From Arthrobacter sp. ERGS1:01 (GTDB lineage: Bacteria; Actinomycetota; Actinomycetes; Actinomycetales; Micrococcaceae), in NCBI RefSeq assembly GCF_001281315.1, contig NZ_CP012479.1, positions 3,286,001 through 3,350,000 of the forward strand: a stretch of 64,000 nucleotides of DNA. Reading direction: 5' to 3'. Shown piece after piece: positions 41,138 to 49,358 of this stretch (position 1 is its first letter; every line of letters begins with the position of its first letter). The notes below the pieces were generated by a model, which was not told the DNA's origin, searched no databases, and saw only the letters and a program-made list of their open reading frames with translations. The translations under genes and the position numbers were made by a program.

Positions 41138-42688
41138 ATGGCTCTGACACTTCACACCCCGACCTCCGGAACAGTCCCGGCCCGCGCAGGAGTGCGCTCA
41201 TGGATCGCCCTGGCAGTGCTCATGCTGCCGGTCCTGCTGGTGTCCGTGGACAACACCGTGCTCAGTTTCGCCATCCCCTCCATCTCGCTGGCGCTGACGC
41301 CGTCGGCCACCGAACTGCTGTGGATCATCGACGTCTACCCGCTGGTCCTGGCCGCGCTGCTGGTTCCCATGGGCAGCCTGGCCGACCGTTTCGGCCGGCG
41401 CCGGCTGCTCCTGCTGGGCAGCACCGGCTTCGCCCTGGTCTCGGTGCTGGCCGCGTTTGCGCCGTCGGCCACGGCCCTCATCGGCTACCGGGCGCTCCTA
41501 GGCGTGTTTGGCGCCATGCTCATGCCCTCCACGCTGTCGCTGATCCGCAACCTCTTCGCGCACCAGGACCAGCGCCGCACCGCCATCGCGGTGTGGGCGG
41601 CCTGCTTCTCCGGCGGCGCGGCGCTGGGCCCGATCGTGGGCGGATTCCTGCTGGAGCACTTCTGGTGGGGTGCAGTATTCCTGCTGGCCGTGCCCGTGCT
41701 GATCCCCCTGCTGATCCTGGCTCCGCTGTTTGTGCCGGCGTCCAAGGATCCCGCGCCGGGCAAGATCGACCCGTTGAGCATCCTGCTGTCCTTTGGCGCC
41801 ATGGTGCCGACCATCTTCGGCATCAAGGAGATCGCCCAGACGGGCATGACCCTCACCAACGTGGTCTGCATCGCGGTGGGCCTGGGCCTGGGCGTGGTGT
41901 TCGTGCGACGCCAGCTGGGCCGCCGCAACCCCATGCTGGACGTGCGCCTGTTCAAGAACCCCGTCTTCAGCGGCGGTGTCCTGGCCAACCTGCTGAGCAT
42001 CTTCTCGCTGGTGGGATTCCTGTACTTCATCACCCAGCACCTGCAGCTCGTGGTTGGACTCTCCCCCACCGAGGCCGCGTTCGTGCTGGTGCCCGGGCTC
42101 GTGATCTCCATTGTGACCGGGCTGTTGGCGGCGTCCCTGGCCAAATTCTTCAAGCCGTCCCGGCTGGTGGCCGCCGGCCTGCTGCTGAACGCCGTCGGAT
42201 TCCTGCTCGTGTTGCTGAACTCCAGCGGTTCCGTGGCCGGGATCATTGCGGCGTTCGTGGTGCTCGGCGCCGGCGTGGGCATCGCGGAGACCATCTCCAA
42301 CGACCTCATCCTCTCCGCAGCCCCGCCGGCCAAGGCGGGTGCGGCGTCGGCGATCTCCGAGACCGCCTACGAGGTGGGTTCGGTGTTGGGTACCGCCGTG
42401 CTGGGCAGCATCCTCGCCGCCGCGTACCGCCTGCATGTGGCGGTGCCGGCCGGCATCCCGGAGGCCGGGGCGCACACTGCCGGTCAGACGCTGGGCGGGG
42501 CCATCGAGGTCGCCGGTACGCTGCCGGCTGCGCAGGGCCAGGCGCTGCTGGATTCGGCCAAGCACGCCTTCGACTCCGGCCAGGGCGTGGTTGCCATGGT
42601 GGGCGTGGTGTTGATGCTGGGGGCGGCGCTCATGTGCCTGTGGGCGCTGCGTTCGGCCAAATCAAGCCCGACGCCGGTGGACCACTAG
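41138..42688 (+). CDS. MFS multidrug transporter, DHA2 (QacA/LfrA type)
   Basis: The 516-residue transporter has 14 predicted helices. Motifs: 'LPVLLVSVDNTVLSFAIPSI' with the conserved Asp of helix 1 (motif D1), 'GSLADRFGRRRLLLLGS' (motif A), and 'GYRALLGVFGAMLMPSTLSLIRNLF' (motif B). Antiporter motif C is 'WAACFSGGAALGPIVGGFLLEH'. The ATG follows TGGAGGA closely. The gene is divergent from the TetR repressor, and the twin operators are in the promoter. Expected to expel cationic dyes or quaternary ammonium compounds. A very long hairpin follows it. Confidence 0.93.
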   Translation: MALTLHTPTSGTVPARAGVRSWIALAVLMLPVLLVSVDNTVLSFAIPSISLALTPSATELLWIIDVYPLVLAALLVPMGSLADRFGRRRLLLLGSTGFALVSVLAAFAPSATALIGYRALLGVFGAMLMPSTLSLIRNLFAHQDQRRTAIAVWAACFSGGAALGPIVGGFLLEHFWWGAVFLLAVPVLIPLLILAPLFVPASKDPAPGKIDPLSILLSFGAMVPTIFGIKEIAQTGMTLTNVVCIAVGLGLGVVFVRRQLGRRNPMLDVRLFKNPVFSGGVLANLLSIFSLVGFLYFITQHLQLVVGLSPTEAAFVLVPGLVISIVTGLLAASLAKFFKPSRLVAAGLLLNAVGFLLVLLNSSGSVAGIIAAFVVLGAGVGIAETISNDLILSAAPPAKAGAASAISETAYEVGSVLGTAVLGSILAAAYRLHVAVPAGIPEAGAHTAGQTLGGAIEVAGTLPAAQGQALLDSAKHAFDSGQGVVAMVGVVLMLGAALMCLWALRSAKSSPTPVDH

Positions 42689-42712
42689 GCTCCTGGCTGC
42701 GGCCATGTGAAA

Positions 42713-42778
42713 AAAAGCCGGCGTTCGCGCTTTCGGCTGGCGGTATACCGCCGGCCGAAAGCGCGAACGCCGGCTTTT
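42713..42778. terminator. 66 bp near-perfect palindrome, bidirectional terminator
   Basis: The two 33-base arms (42713-42745 and 42746-42778) are complementary except for one G-T pair. They meet at GGTATACC with no loop, and end in AAAA and TTTTCTT. It sits between convergent genes and can stop transcription from either side; it is much longer than a normal terminator. Confidence 0.85.
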
Positions 42779-42808
42779 CTTATCTGCCGCGGATCGGCGG
42801 CGGGAACT

Positions 42809-43048
42809 CTACTTGTTTTTGTCGGCGGCTTTGAGCGCCTTGCGGACGGCGCGTCCGCGCAGGGCCATGGAGGTCATGTGGGCGATCAGGCCCACCCCGA
42901 TGAATGGCAGGCCCACAAACGTCAGCGACGGCGTGGTGGACGCGGCCCCGATGATAATGATGATGATGCCCACGGCGGTCAGGGCCATGCCACCAAAAAC
43001 GGTGTATTTGTAGGCGGCCGGCGCGGTTTCCCAGAATTCGTTAAGCAC
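42809..43048 (-). CDS. Small two-helix membrane protein (possibly DUF3188)
   Basis: A 79-residue protein, 'MLNEFWETAPAAYKYTVFGG' followed by two hydrophobic helices ('MALTAVGIIIIIIGAASTT' and 'LTFVGLPFIGVGLIAHMTSMAL') and a basic tail ('RGRAVRKALKAADKNK'). Similar small membrane proteins of actinobacteria are annotated DUF3188, but I cannot confirm this. The 113 bp tandem repeat begins 12 bp upstream of its start codon, so its promoter may lie within the repeats. Function unknown. Confidence 0.7.
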   Translation of the reverse strand: MLNEFWETAPAAYKYTVFGGMALTAVGIIIIIIGAASTTPSLTFVGLPFIGVGLIAHMTSMALRGRAVRKALKAADKNK

Positions 43049-43060
43049 GGTCCAAGTCTA

Positions 43061-43320
43061 CCGGCCGAGGGACCCGAATGGGCCCACGGCCGGCGAGGGG
43101 CCCGCCGCGAGCTTGCGAGTGGTGGGAGCTGGCGGGGAGAGCGAAGCGAGTTTTGGGAGGCCGGGAGACGCTACCGGCCGAGGGACCCGAAAGGGCCCAC
43201 GGCCGGCGAGGGGCCCGCCGCGAGCTTGCGAGTGGTGGGAGCGGGCGGGGAGAGCGAAGCGAGTTTTGGGAGGCCGGGAGACGCTACCGGCCGAGGGACC
43301 CGAATGGGCCCACGGTCGGT
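43061..43320. repeat. 113 bp tandem repeat, 2.3 copies
   Basis: Units start at 43061, 43174 and 43287 with CCGGCCGAGGGACCCGAA, each 113 bp, differing at only a few bases. The third is cut off at about 43320, just before the stop of the DUF2797 gene. The period is not a multiple of three. Each unit includes short dyads (GGGCCC, CGGCCGG) and AAGCGAGTTTTGGGAGG. Confidence 0.9.
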
Positions 43321-43325
43321 GGGGA

Positions 43326-44243
43326 TCAGAAAAGGGATTCCTGCAGCGCCGGGACATCGGTGGAGTAGTCGCCAAAGGCGATGCGCCGGCCCTTGAGCGC
43401 GAAAAGGTCGGCCAGGAAGGCCGTATCGGCATCGTCGACTGCTACGAGCGCGTACCCGCCCAGCAGGGAGTCCAGGCGCAGGCCGTGCCCGCCGGATTCC
43501 AGCGGCTGCGGGTACGCCGTGCGCCGGCCCGGCAGCGCCACGGCGTCGGAGAACGGCTTGCGCTCCCACTGCTCCTCCACGGTTTCGAAACCGTCGATCG
43601 GCAGGCCGGCCACGAAGCCGCGGACGACGTCGGCCATCGCCTGATTGGTTTGCTCCAGGTGCAGGGCTGGCCGGGGATTGAGCAGTGCGGTGAACTTTGC
43701 CGCGCCGCGCACGAATTGGGTGGGCGGCAGGTTCGCTGACACGGCATCCTCGAGGTGCCGCACCACGGAACCGTCGCGGGCCCGGGCCACATACCTGGCC
43801 ACGAGTGCGCCCTGCTCGGCCAGACGGCTCCATTTGCTGCGGTCCGACGCCGTGCCCACCTTGGTGGTGCCGTCGGCAAAGGTGGCGATGTAGAGCCAAT
43901 GCGGCTGGGCCAGATACGCCTTCAGCCCGGGCGGGGCGATGCCGCTGCGGTGGAAGTCGTGCATGAACCGGAAATCGTCGCGCCCAAAACACGGCCCGCA
44001 CTGGAATCCGCGCTCGGCGGCCGACTTCGTGGGGCAGGCAAAGTGTTGCGAGTCCACTGGTCCCTGCACGGTGGAATAGCCCAGGCAGAACCGGGCGGGA
44101 ACACCCGGCCCCGACTCCACCCGGCACCGCAGCCACTGCCCGGCCGACAACGGCAGCCGGGTGTCGGCGTTGTCCGTGATCAGTGAAAGGGCAGGCCCGT
44201 CGGCACCCCAGGACACCCCGCGGACCAGCCCGCCGTCAGGCAT
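43326..44243 (-). CDS. DUF2797 domain-containing protein
   Basis: The 305-residue protein fits the DUF2797 family, known only from sequence. The N-terminal part has 'RFCLGYSTVQGPVDSQHFACPTKSAAERGFQCGPCFGRDDF'. In it, Cys, His and the CxxC pair ('CGPC') suggest a zinc site at about 55-85. The central 'LYIATFADGTTKVGTASDRSKWSRLAEQGA' looks like a GIY-YIG-like fold ('YIAxFxDGxxKVGxxxxRxxRL') as proposed for this family. The C-terminus is alpha/beta. The start ATG lacks a good ribosome binding site. It lies between the tandem repeat and a large hairpin. Function unknown; nuclease-like activity would follow from GIY-YIG. Confidence 0.75.
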   Translation of the reverse strand: MPDGGLVRGVSWGADGPALSLITDNADTRLPLSAGQWLRCRVESGPGVPARFCLGYSTVQGPVDSQHFACPTKSAAERGFQCGPCFGRDDFRFMHDFHRSGIAPPGLKAYLAQPHWLYIATFADGTTKVGTASDRSKWSRLAEQGALVARYVARARDGSVVRHLEDAVSANLPPTQFVRGAAKFTALLNPRPALHLEQTNQAMADVVRGFVAGLPIDGFETVEEQWERKPFSDAVALPGRRTAYPQPLESGGHGLRLDSLLGGYALVAVDDADTAFLADLFALKGRRIAFGDYSTDVPALQESLF

Positions 44244-44248
44244 GTGTC

Positions 44249-44342
44249 CAGGCTCGGCCTTCGCCGGGTATGGGCCCCCCGCCCGCTTCGCGGGCGCCCG
44301 AAGCCGCTCCCGGGGGCCCATACCCGGCTCCGGCCGAGCCTG
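44249..44342. repeat. 31 bp inverted repeat with an inner hairpin
   Basis: Bases 44249-44279 pair with 44312-44342 at 28 of 31 positions. Inside lies GCCCGC-TTC-GCGGGC. The structure separates the DUF2797 gene from the upstream lyase gene on the minus strand and probably ends the lyase transcript. Confidence 0.75.
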
Positions 44343-44356
44343 CGAATGTCACCGGA

Positions 44357-45229
44357 CTAGCTGGCCGGCTGGACGCCGTAGGCCACGGCCAGCTTCATGA
44401 TCTTCTCGGCGCGGCCCAGGCGGGGCAGGTCGGAGCCGTCGCGGATGACGCCGCCACGGGCGTTGAAGTCGTTCATGAAGTCGGTGGCCCAGGCGACGTC
44501 GGTCGGGGTGGGGCTGATGACCTCGTTGATGATGGTGGTCTGGTCGATGGCCAGGGCCAGCTTGCCGGTCATGCCCATCGAGACCGTGATGGCCGACTGT
44601 TCGCGCAGGATCGGGTGGTTGGTGCCCACGGTGGGGCCGTCGATCGGGCCGGGCAGGTTGCCGACACGGCTGGCGACGACGAGCTTGGCGCGCGGGTAGG
44701 CCATGGCCTCGCGGTCGGCGGCCATGCCGGTGTCGCGGCGGAAGTCGCCGGAGCCGAAGGCCAGGCGGAAGGCGCCCTCGGCCTTGGCGATGTTGTTGGC
44801 TTCCTCGATGCCGACGGCGGATTCCACCAGCGCCAGCACGCGGGTCTTGCCGTCGAGGCGGTGGTAGGTCTCCTTGACCTGCTCCGCGTTTTCCGTCTTG
44901 GCCAGCATCACGCCGAGCAGGTTGGGAATGTTGCGCAGCTCGGCGACGTCGTCGGCCCAGAAGTCGGAGTGGACGTCGTTGATGCGGACCCAGGCCTTGC
45001 CGCCGTTGCGGAGCCAGTTGATGACGTCGGCACGGGCCGCGTCCTTCTTCTTGGGGTCGACGGCGTCTTCGATATCCAACACGATTGCGTCGGCGCGGGA
45101 GTTGGCCGCTTCGTCAAAGATTTCCGGACGGGTTGCGGGCACCAAGAGCCAGGAGCGGGCGATTTCCGCCGGGATGTTGCGTGTGCGGGTGGGCTGGGAG
45201 GAGGCGTCGCTGCCAACGGTACTAGACAT
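44357..45229 (-). CDS. HpcH/HpaI aldolase / citrate-lyase beta-like protein (CoA ester lyase)
   Basis: The 290-residue TIM-barrel protein belongs to the CitE-like family (malyl-CoA, citramalyl-CoA and beta-methylmalyl-CoA lyases). Typical features: 'RSWLLVPATRPEIFDEAANSRADAIVLDIEDAVDP' (acidic pocket Asp and Glu for Mg2+), 'AWVRINDVHSDFWADDV', the second metal ligand region 'VLALVESAVGIEEANNIA', and 'RLAFGSGDFRRDTGMAAD'. The ATG start is preceded by GTAGAAG. It is divergent from the sulfonate operon across 324 bp. The exact substrate cannot be assigned; C-C cleavage of a 3-hydroxyacyl-CoA is likely. Confidence 0.85.
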   Translation of the reverse strand: MSSTVGSDASSQPTRTRNIPAEIARSWLLVPATRPEIFDEAANSRADAIVLDIEDAVDPKKKDAARADVINWLRNGGKAWVRINDVHSDFWADDVAELRNIPNLLGVMLAKTENAEQVKETYHRLDGKTRVLALVESAVGIEEANNIAKAEGAFRLAFGSGDFRRDTGMAADREAMAYPRAKLVVASRVGNLPGPIDGPTVGTNHPILREQSAITVSMGMTGKLALAIDQTTIINEVISPTPTDVAWATDFMNDFNARGGVIRDGSDLPRLGRAEKIMKLAVAYGVQPAS

Positions 45230-45553
45230 GCTTCTACCGTATACGGCCTGACGCCAAGATTCGAGGCGCCGTTCTACAAGCCCGGGCGCGCGTTGCTGGC
45301 GGAACTCACCAGTTGTGCGGGCGCGCCGGCCGGTCACCCTGGGTAACCGGCCGTCACGTGCCGTCACCGGCGAAAATGTGTCAGCGCATTGCCCCTGGTT
45401 TCGCCCGGTTTCCCGCAGTTTCCCGGCGTGACGCACTTGCTTCCGCCCCGCCCGAATGTGGTGTTGCATCGGTCAAAGCAACCGCTAAGACCAACCCGTC
45501 CCGCACACATCGGCGCCACCCGGCACCGGGGACCAGGCAAAAGACAGGGCACC
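45230..45553. other. Divergent regulatory gap before the organosulfur operon
   Basis: The 324 bp contain no ORF that I trust. GGCCGGT and ACCGGCC near 45331-45355 form a small hairpin. Promoters for the lyase and for the transporter operon must lie here; I do not see a riboswitch or a clear regulator site. Confidence 0.5.
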
Positions 45554-46594
45554 ATGAAACGCCATCTAGCACTCCTCACCGCAGCGACCGCCGTCCTCTT
45601 CTCCGTGGCCGTCTCCGCCTGCGGTGGCCCGGCCACAGCCGACGCCGGAGGTGGCGGCCATGAGGTCACGACGCTGCGGTACCAGGGCTCGGCCAACTCG
45701 GTCACGCTGCCGGAGCTGGCCGCCGATCTGGGCTACCTCGGCAACATCAAACTGGACTGGGTGGGCAACACCATCAGCGGTCCCCAGGACATCCAGTCCG
45801 CCGCAACCGACCAGACCGACTTTGGCGGCGCCTTCACGGGGGCCGTGGTCAAGCTGGCCGACGCCGGAGCCAAGATCACCGGCGTCGTGAACTACTACGG
45901 TTCGGACGCCAAGACTTTTGGCGGCTACTACGTGCTGGACAACAGCCCCATCCACACGGCGCGGGACCTGATCGGCAAGAAGATCGGCGTCAACACCCTG
46001 GGCGGGCAGTCCGAGGCCGTCATCCACACGTTCTTGTTGCAGAACGGGCTCAGCGAGGCAGAGATCAAACAGGTCCAGCTGGTGGTGCTGCCACCCAATG
46101 ACACCGAACAGGCGGTCCGCCGCGGCCAGGTCGACGTCGGCGCGCTCGGTTCGGTGCTCCAGGACCACGCCGTGGCCGCCGGCGGGCTCAGGTCGCTGTT
46201 CAACGACTTCAAGCTCTTCGGCACGTTCCCGGGCGGCCAATACGTTTTCCGCGACGACTTCATCGCCCAAAACCCCGACACCGTGCGGACCTTCACCACG
46301 GGCGTGGCCAAGGCCATCAAGTGGGAGACGGAGACCCCGCGCGCGGAGGTGATCGCCCGGTTCACCAAGATCATCCAGGGCCGCGGACGCAGCGAAAGCA
46401 CGGCGGCCCTGCAGTTCTGGAAGAGCCCCGGCGTCCCCAACAACGGCGTCATCGCGGACAAGGACTTCACGCTTTGGGCCGGCTACCTGAAGGACGCCGG
46501 GGTGGTCACCGGGACGCTGCAACCCGAGAAGTACTACACCAACAAATTCAACGAGCTGGCGGGTACCCCCGCATCAGCCGCCGCGAAAGGATGA
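45554..46594 (+). CDS. ABC-type sulfonate/organosulfur substrate-binding lipoprotein (SsuA-like)
   Basis: The 346-residue extracytoplasmic binding protein has a lipoprotein signal, 'HLALLTAATAVLFSVAVSAC' with lipid-attachment Cys at position 23. The mature part follows the SsuA/TauA fold: 'LPELAADLGYLGNIKLDWVGNTISGPQDIQSAATDQTDFGG', 'ARDLIGKKIGVNTLGGQSEAVIHTFLLQNGL' and 'EQAVRRGQVDVGALG'. It is the first gene of an operon with an ATPase, a permease, a TauD-type dioxygenase and an LLM-class monooxygenase. That combination marks uptake and desulfonation of organosulfur compounds. Its stop overlaps an ATG (ATGA) six bases before the preferred ATPase start. Confidence 0.9.
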   Translation: MKRHLALLTAATAVLFSVAVSACGGPATADAGGGGHEVTTLRYQGSANSVTLPELAADLGYLGNIKLDWVGNTISGPQDIQSAATDQTDFGGAFTGAVVKLADAGAKITGVVNYYGSDAKTFGGYYVLDNSPIHTARDLIGKKIGVNTLGGQSEAVIHTFLLQNGLSEAEIKQVQLVVLPPNDTEQAVRRGQVDVGALGSVLQDHAVAAGGLRSLFNDFKLFGTFPGGQYVFRDDFIAQNPDTVRTFTTGVAKAIKWETETPRAEVIARFTKIIQGRGRSESTAALQFWKSPGVPNNGVIADKDFTLWAGYLKDAGVVTGTLQPEKYYTNKFNELAGTPASAAAKG

Positions 46595-46596
46595 CC

Positions 46597-47475
46597 ATGC
46601 AGGCAAAGATCAGTCTCCGCGACATCCGCCAGGAATTCCCGATCCGCCCGGCAAAAGGTGCCTCGGCCCGGGGAACCGGGAACCTGGTGGTGCTGGACGG
46701 CGTCAACCTCGACGTCCGGCCCGGCGAGTTCCTGACCATCGTGGGCCCCAGTGGTTCGGGCAAGACCACCCTGCTGGACTTGCTGGCCGGCCTGACCCGG
46801 CCGGCCGGCGGGGCGGTGCTGGTGGACGGCAAGGAGGTCACCGGCCCCGGCCATGACCGCGCCGTCGTGTTCCAGCAATATGCGCTGTTCCCGTGGCGGA
46901 CGGCGTCGACGAACGTTTCGATCGGACTGGAGGGCACGGGCCTGAACCGCCGCCGGCGCGCGGCGAAGGCCCTCGAATACCTCGAGCTGGTGGGCCTGGC
47001 CGGCTTCGCCGAACGGTATCCGCACGAACTCTCCGGCGGCATGAAGCAACGCGTGGCCATTGCCCGGAGCCTGGCCTATGAACCGGACATCCTGCTGATG
47101 GATGAGCCGTTCGCCGCCCTGGACGCGCAAACCCGCGAACAGCTCCAGGACGAACTGTTGCGCATCTGGAAGGAGACGGGCAAGACAGTGGTTTTCATTA
47201 CCCATGGGATCGACGAGGCCGTCTACCTTGGCCAGCGCGTGGCCGTCCTCAGCTCCCGGCCCGGCCGGCTGAAGGCCATCGTGGACATCGACCTCGGCGA
47301 GCGCGACGGGGAGGCGGACATCCGCTCCACCCCCGGATTCAGCGAACACCGGCACAAGGTCTGGACCCTGCTCCACGACGAGGTCCAGGCGGCACGGGAC
47401 GCCGGCCACCGCAAGGTACTCCCGGACGGCACAGCGCCGGACGAACGTCCCACACCCCGCAGGAGCGCAGCCTGA
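46597..47475 (+). CDS. ABC transporter ATPase (SsuB/TauB-like)
   Basis: The 292-residue ATPase drives organosulfur import. Motifs: Walker A 'GPSGSGKTT' (about 50-58), Q-loop 'VVFQQYALFPWRTASTNV', signature 'LSGGMKQRVAIARSL', Walker B 'ILLMDEPFAALDA', and H-loop 'VVFITHGIDEAVYLG'. The second ATG (46597) is preferred because AAAGG then sits seven bases away; the first ATG overlaps the binding-protein stop. The C-terminal ~45 residues extend beyond the ordinary SsuB length. Its stop overlaps the permease start (TGATG), so subunits are coupled. Confidence 0.93.
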   Translation: MQAKISLRDIRQEFPIRPAKGASARGTGNLVVLDGVNLDVRPGEFLTIVGPSGSGKTTLLDLLAGLTRPAGGAVLVDGKEVTGPGHDRAVVFQQYALFPWRTASTNVSIGLEGTGLNRRRRAAKALEYLELVGLAGFAERYPHELSGGMKQRVAIARSLAYEPDILLMDEPFAALDAQTREQLQDELLRIWKETGKTVVFITHGIDEAVYLGQRVAVLSSRPGRLKAIVDIDLGERDGEADIRSTPGFSEHRHKVWTLLHDEVQAARDAGHRKVLPDGTAPDERPTPRRSAA

Positions 47476-48380
47476 TGAGCACCATCGCCACCCAACGCCC
47501 CGACTCCCCGCCCGCGCCGGCGCCCGCAACTGCGCCCGTCCAGGGCAGCCAGGAACCCGCCGCCGCCACCAGGAAGCGGACGACGCCGGCCGCCGTCTTG
47601 CGTGCGATCCTCGCCACGGCCGGTGCCTGGCTGTGGAAATCGGCGGCGGTGCTGTTGTTCCTGGCCCTGTGGGAGCTGGGGCCCACCTACCTGGCCAGCG
47701 ATTCCACCCGGGTGTTCCTGCCGCCGTTGCACGAGGTGCTGGCTGCCGGCGCGGGGCTGATCGCCAACGGGCAGCTGCAAACCCACATTGCCGCCAGCCT
47801 GGTGCGGTCCACGGCCGGGTTCGCGATCGCCGTCGCCCTGGGCGTTTCGCTGGGCCTGGTCATCGCCTGGTACCGGCCGCTGAACTCCTTCCTGAACCCG
47901 CTGCTGGAACTGTTCCGGAACACCGCGGCCCTGGCCCTGCTGCCAGTCTTCACTCTGCTGCTGGGCATCGGCGAGGAATCCAAGATCACCATCGTGGCGT
48001 TCGCCGCGTTCTTCCCGGTGCTGTTGAACACGATTGCCGGGGTGCGCACGGTCGACCCGCTGCTGGTGCGGGCGGCACGGTCGCTGGGCCTGGGCAATCT
48101 GGCCCTGTTCCGGAAGGTGATCCTGCCTTCGGCCGTGCCCACCATTTTCACTGGGATCCGGATGGCCGGCACCTCGGCCATCCTGGTGCTGATCGCCGCG
48201 GAGATGGTCGGGGCCAAGGCCGGCCTGGGCTATCTCATCACCAACGCCCAGAGCAGCTTCCTGATCCCGCAAATGTATGCCGGCATCCTGACCGTCTCGC
48301 TGCTGGGTCTGCTGGTCAACGTCCTGCTGGTCGCCGCCGAGCGGCACTTCTCCCGCTGGCGCAGCTCCTTCACCGCCTAA
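47475..48380 (+). CDS. ABC transporter permease (SsuC/TauC-like)
   Basis: The 301-residue permease starts with a 40-residue Pro/Ala-rich cytoplasmic tail, then has about six membrane helices. The binding-protein-dependent transport signature (EAA loop) is 'GVRTVDPLLVRAARSLGLGNLALFRKVILPSAVPTIFTGIRMA', typical of the taurine/sulfonate/nitrate class. Its ATG overlaps the stop of the ATPase gene. Dimers of this subunit would form the channel that accepts substrate from the lipoprotein. Confidence 0.93.
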   Translation: MSTIATQRPDSPPAPAPATAPVQGSQEPAAATRKRTTPAAVLRAILATAGAWLWKSAAVLLFLALWELGPTYLASDSTRVFLPPLHEVLAAGAGLIANGQLQTHIAASLVRSTAGFAIAVALGVSLGLVIAWYRPLNSFLNPLLELFRNTAALALLPVFTLLLGIGEESKITIVAFAAFFPVLLNTIAGVRTVDPLLVRAARSLGLGNLALFRKVILPSAVPTIFTGIRMAGTSAILVLIAAEMVGAKAGLGYLITNAQSSFLIPQMYAGILTVSLLGLLVNVLLVAAERHFSRWRSSFTA

Positions 48381-48417
48381 ACCCGTCCACCATTTCAAAA
48401 CCCACTAAGGAATCCCC

Positions 48418-49356
48418 ATGACCACCACGGCAGAATCCCCCGTCACCACCGAAACACTCCACTTCACCAAGCTGGGCAGCCGCATCGGCGCCGAAATCCG
48501 CGGCCTTGACCTCAGCGGCCCGCTCAGCGAGGACCGGATTGCGGCCATCCGCGCAGCCCTGAACCGGCACAAGGCCCTGGTGTTCCGTGAGGCCAACATC
48601 CGCACGGATGAGGACCAGGTCCGCTTTGCCGCCCACTTCGGCCCCCTGACCGCGGCCCACCCCACGGTGGCGTCCGTGGACGGCGCCAAAAACGTGCTCC
48701 CCGTGGACAGCGAAAACGGCTCCGCGAACACCTGGCACACCGACGTCACTTTTGTGCTCAATCCCCCGCAGGCCTCCACCCTGCGCAGCATCACCGTGCC
48801 GCCCTATGGCGGCGAAACGCTCATCGCCTCATCGGCCGCCGCCTACAAGGACCTGCCGGAGGAGCTGCGCACCTTTGCCGACTCCCTGTGGGCCGTGCAC
48901 ACCAACGACTACGACTACTCGGTGCCCAAGAACCTCGAGCACGCCAATGCCACCGAGCGCCGTGCGGAGTTCACCCGGGAGATCTTTGAAACCGTGCACC
49001 CCGTGGTCCGGGTCCACCCACTGACCGGCGAACGCGGTTTGTTCATTGGCGGCTTCGCCCAGCGGCTGCGGATCGTGGGATTGTCCAACACCGAATCCAA
49101 GGACATCATCCGGCTGCTGCAGGCCTATGTGACCCGGCCGGAAAACATTGTCCGGGTCGCGTGGGAACCCAACCAGGTGGTGCTCTTCGACAATCGCATC
49201 ACCCAGCACTACGCCCCCGACAATTTCGACGGGGCGCCGCGCACGCTCAACCGGGTCACGATCGCCGGTGACGTCCCGGTGGGCGTCGCCGGGCTGCCCA
49301 GCCAGCCCGTGCAGGGCGATTCCTCGGCCTACTCCGTGATTGCTCAGGTGTCCTGA
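48418..49356 (+). CDS. TauD/TfdA-family Fe(II)/2-oxoglutarate dioxygenase
   Basis: The 312-residue enzyme hydroxylates the carbon next to a sulfonate or similar group so that sulfite is released; succinate and CO2 are by-products. Fe ligands are H107 and D109 in 'NTWHTDVTFVLNPPQASTLRS', and the second histidine H264 in 'NRITQHYAPDNFDGA'. The 2-oxoglutarate arginine is in 'APRTLNRVTI' (R275 or R279). It resembles TauD and alkyl-sulfatase AtsK. It stands 37 bp after the permease gene and 2 bp before the flavin monooxygenase gene. Whether the substrate is taurine, an alkylsulfate or another compound is open. Confidence 0.9.
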   Translation: MTTTAESPVTTETLHFTKLGSRIGAEIRGLDLSGPLSEDRIAAIRAALNRHKALVFREANIRTDEDQVRFAAHFGPLTAAHPTVASVDGAKNVLPVDSENGSANTWHTDVTFVLNPPQASTLRSITVPPYGGETLIASSAAAYKDLPEELRTFADSLWAVHTNDYDYSVPKNLEHANATERRAEFTREIFETVHPVVRVHPLTGERGLFIGGFAQRLRIVGLSNTESKDIIRLLQAYVTRPENIVRVAWEPNQVVLFDNRITQHYAPDNFDGAPRTLNRVTIAGDVPVGVAGLPSQPVQGDSSAYSVIAQVS

Positions 49357-49358
49357 CC

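Noticed and set aside
41200..42834. 544-residue frame shifted relative to the QacA-type transporter gene
   Set aside because: Same strand, wrong frame; Arg/Gly/Pro-rich low-complexity translation without membrane helices.
43078..43368. Apparent proteins reading through the 113 bp tandem repeat
   Set aside because: The repeat period is not a multiple of three, so frames shift from unit to unit; the frames are open only because of GC bias.
45230..45553. Possible SAM or other riboswitch before the organosulfur operon
   Set aside because: Only a small GGCCGGT/ACCGGCC hairpin is present; none of the conserved SAM-riboswitch blocks is seen.
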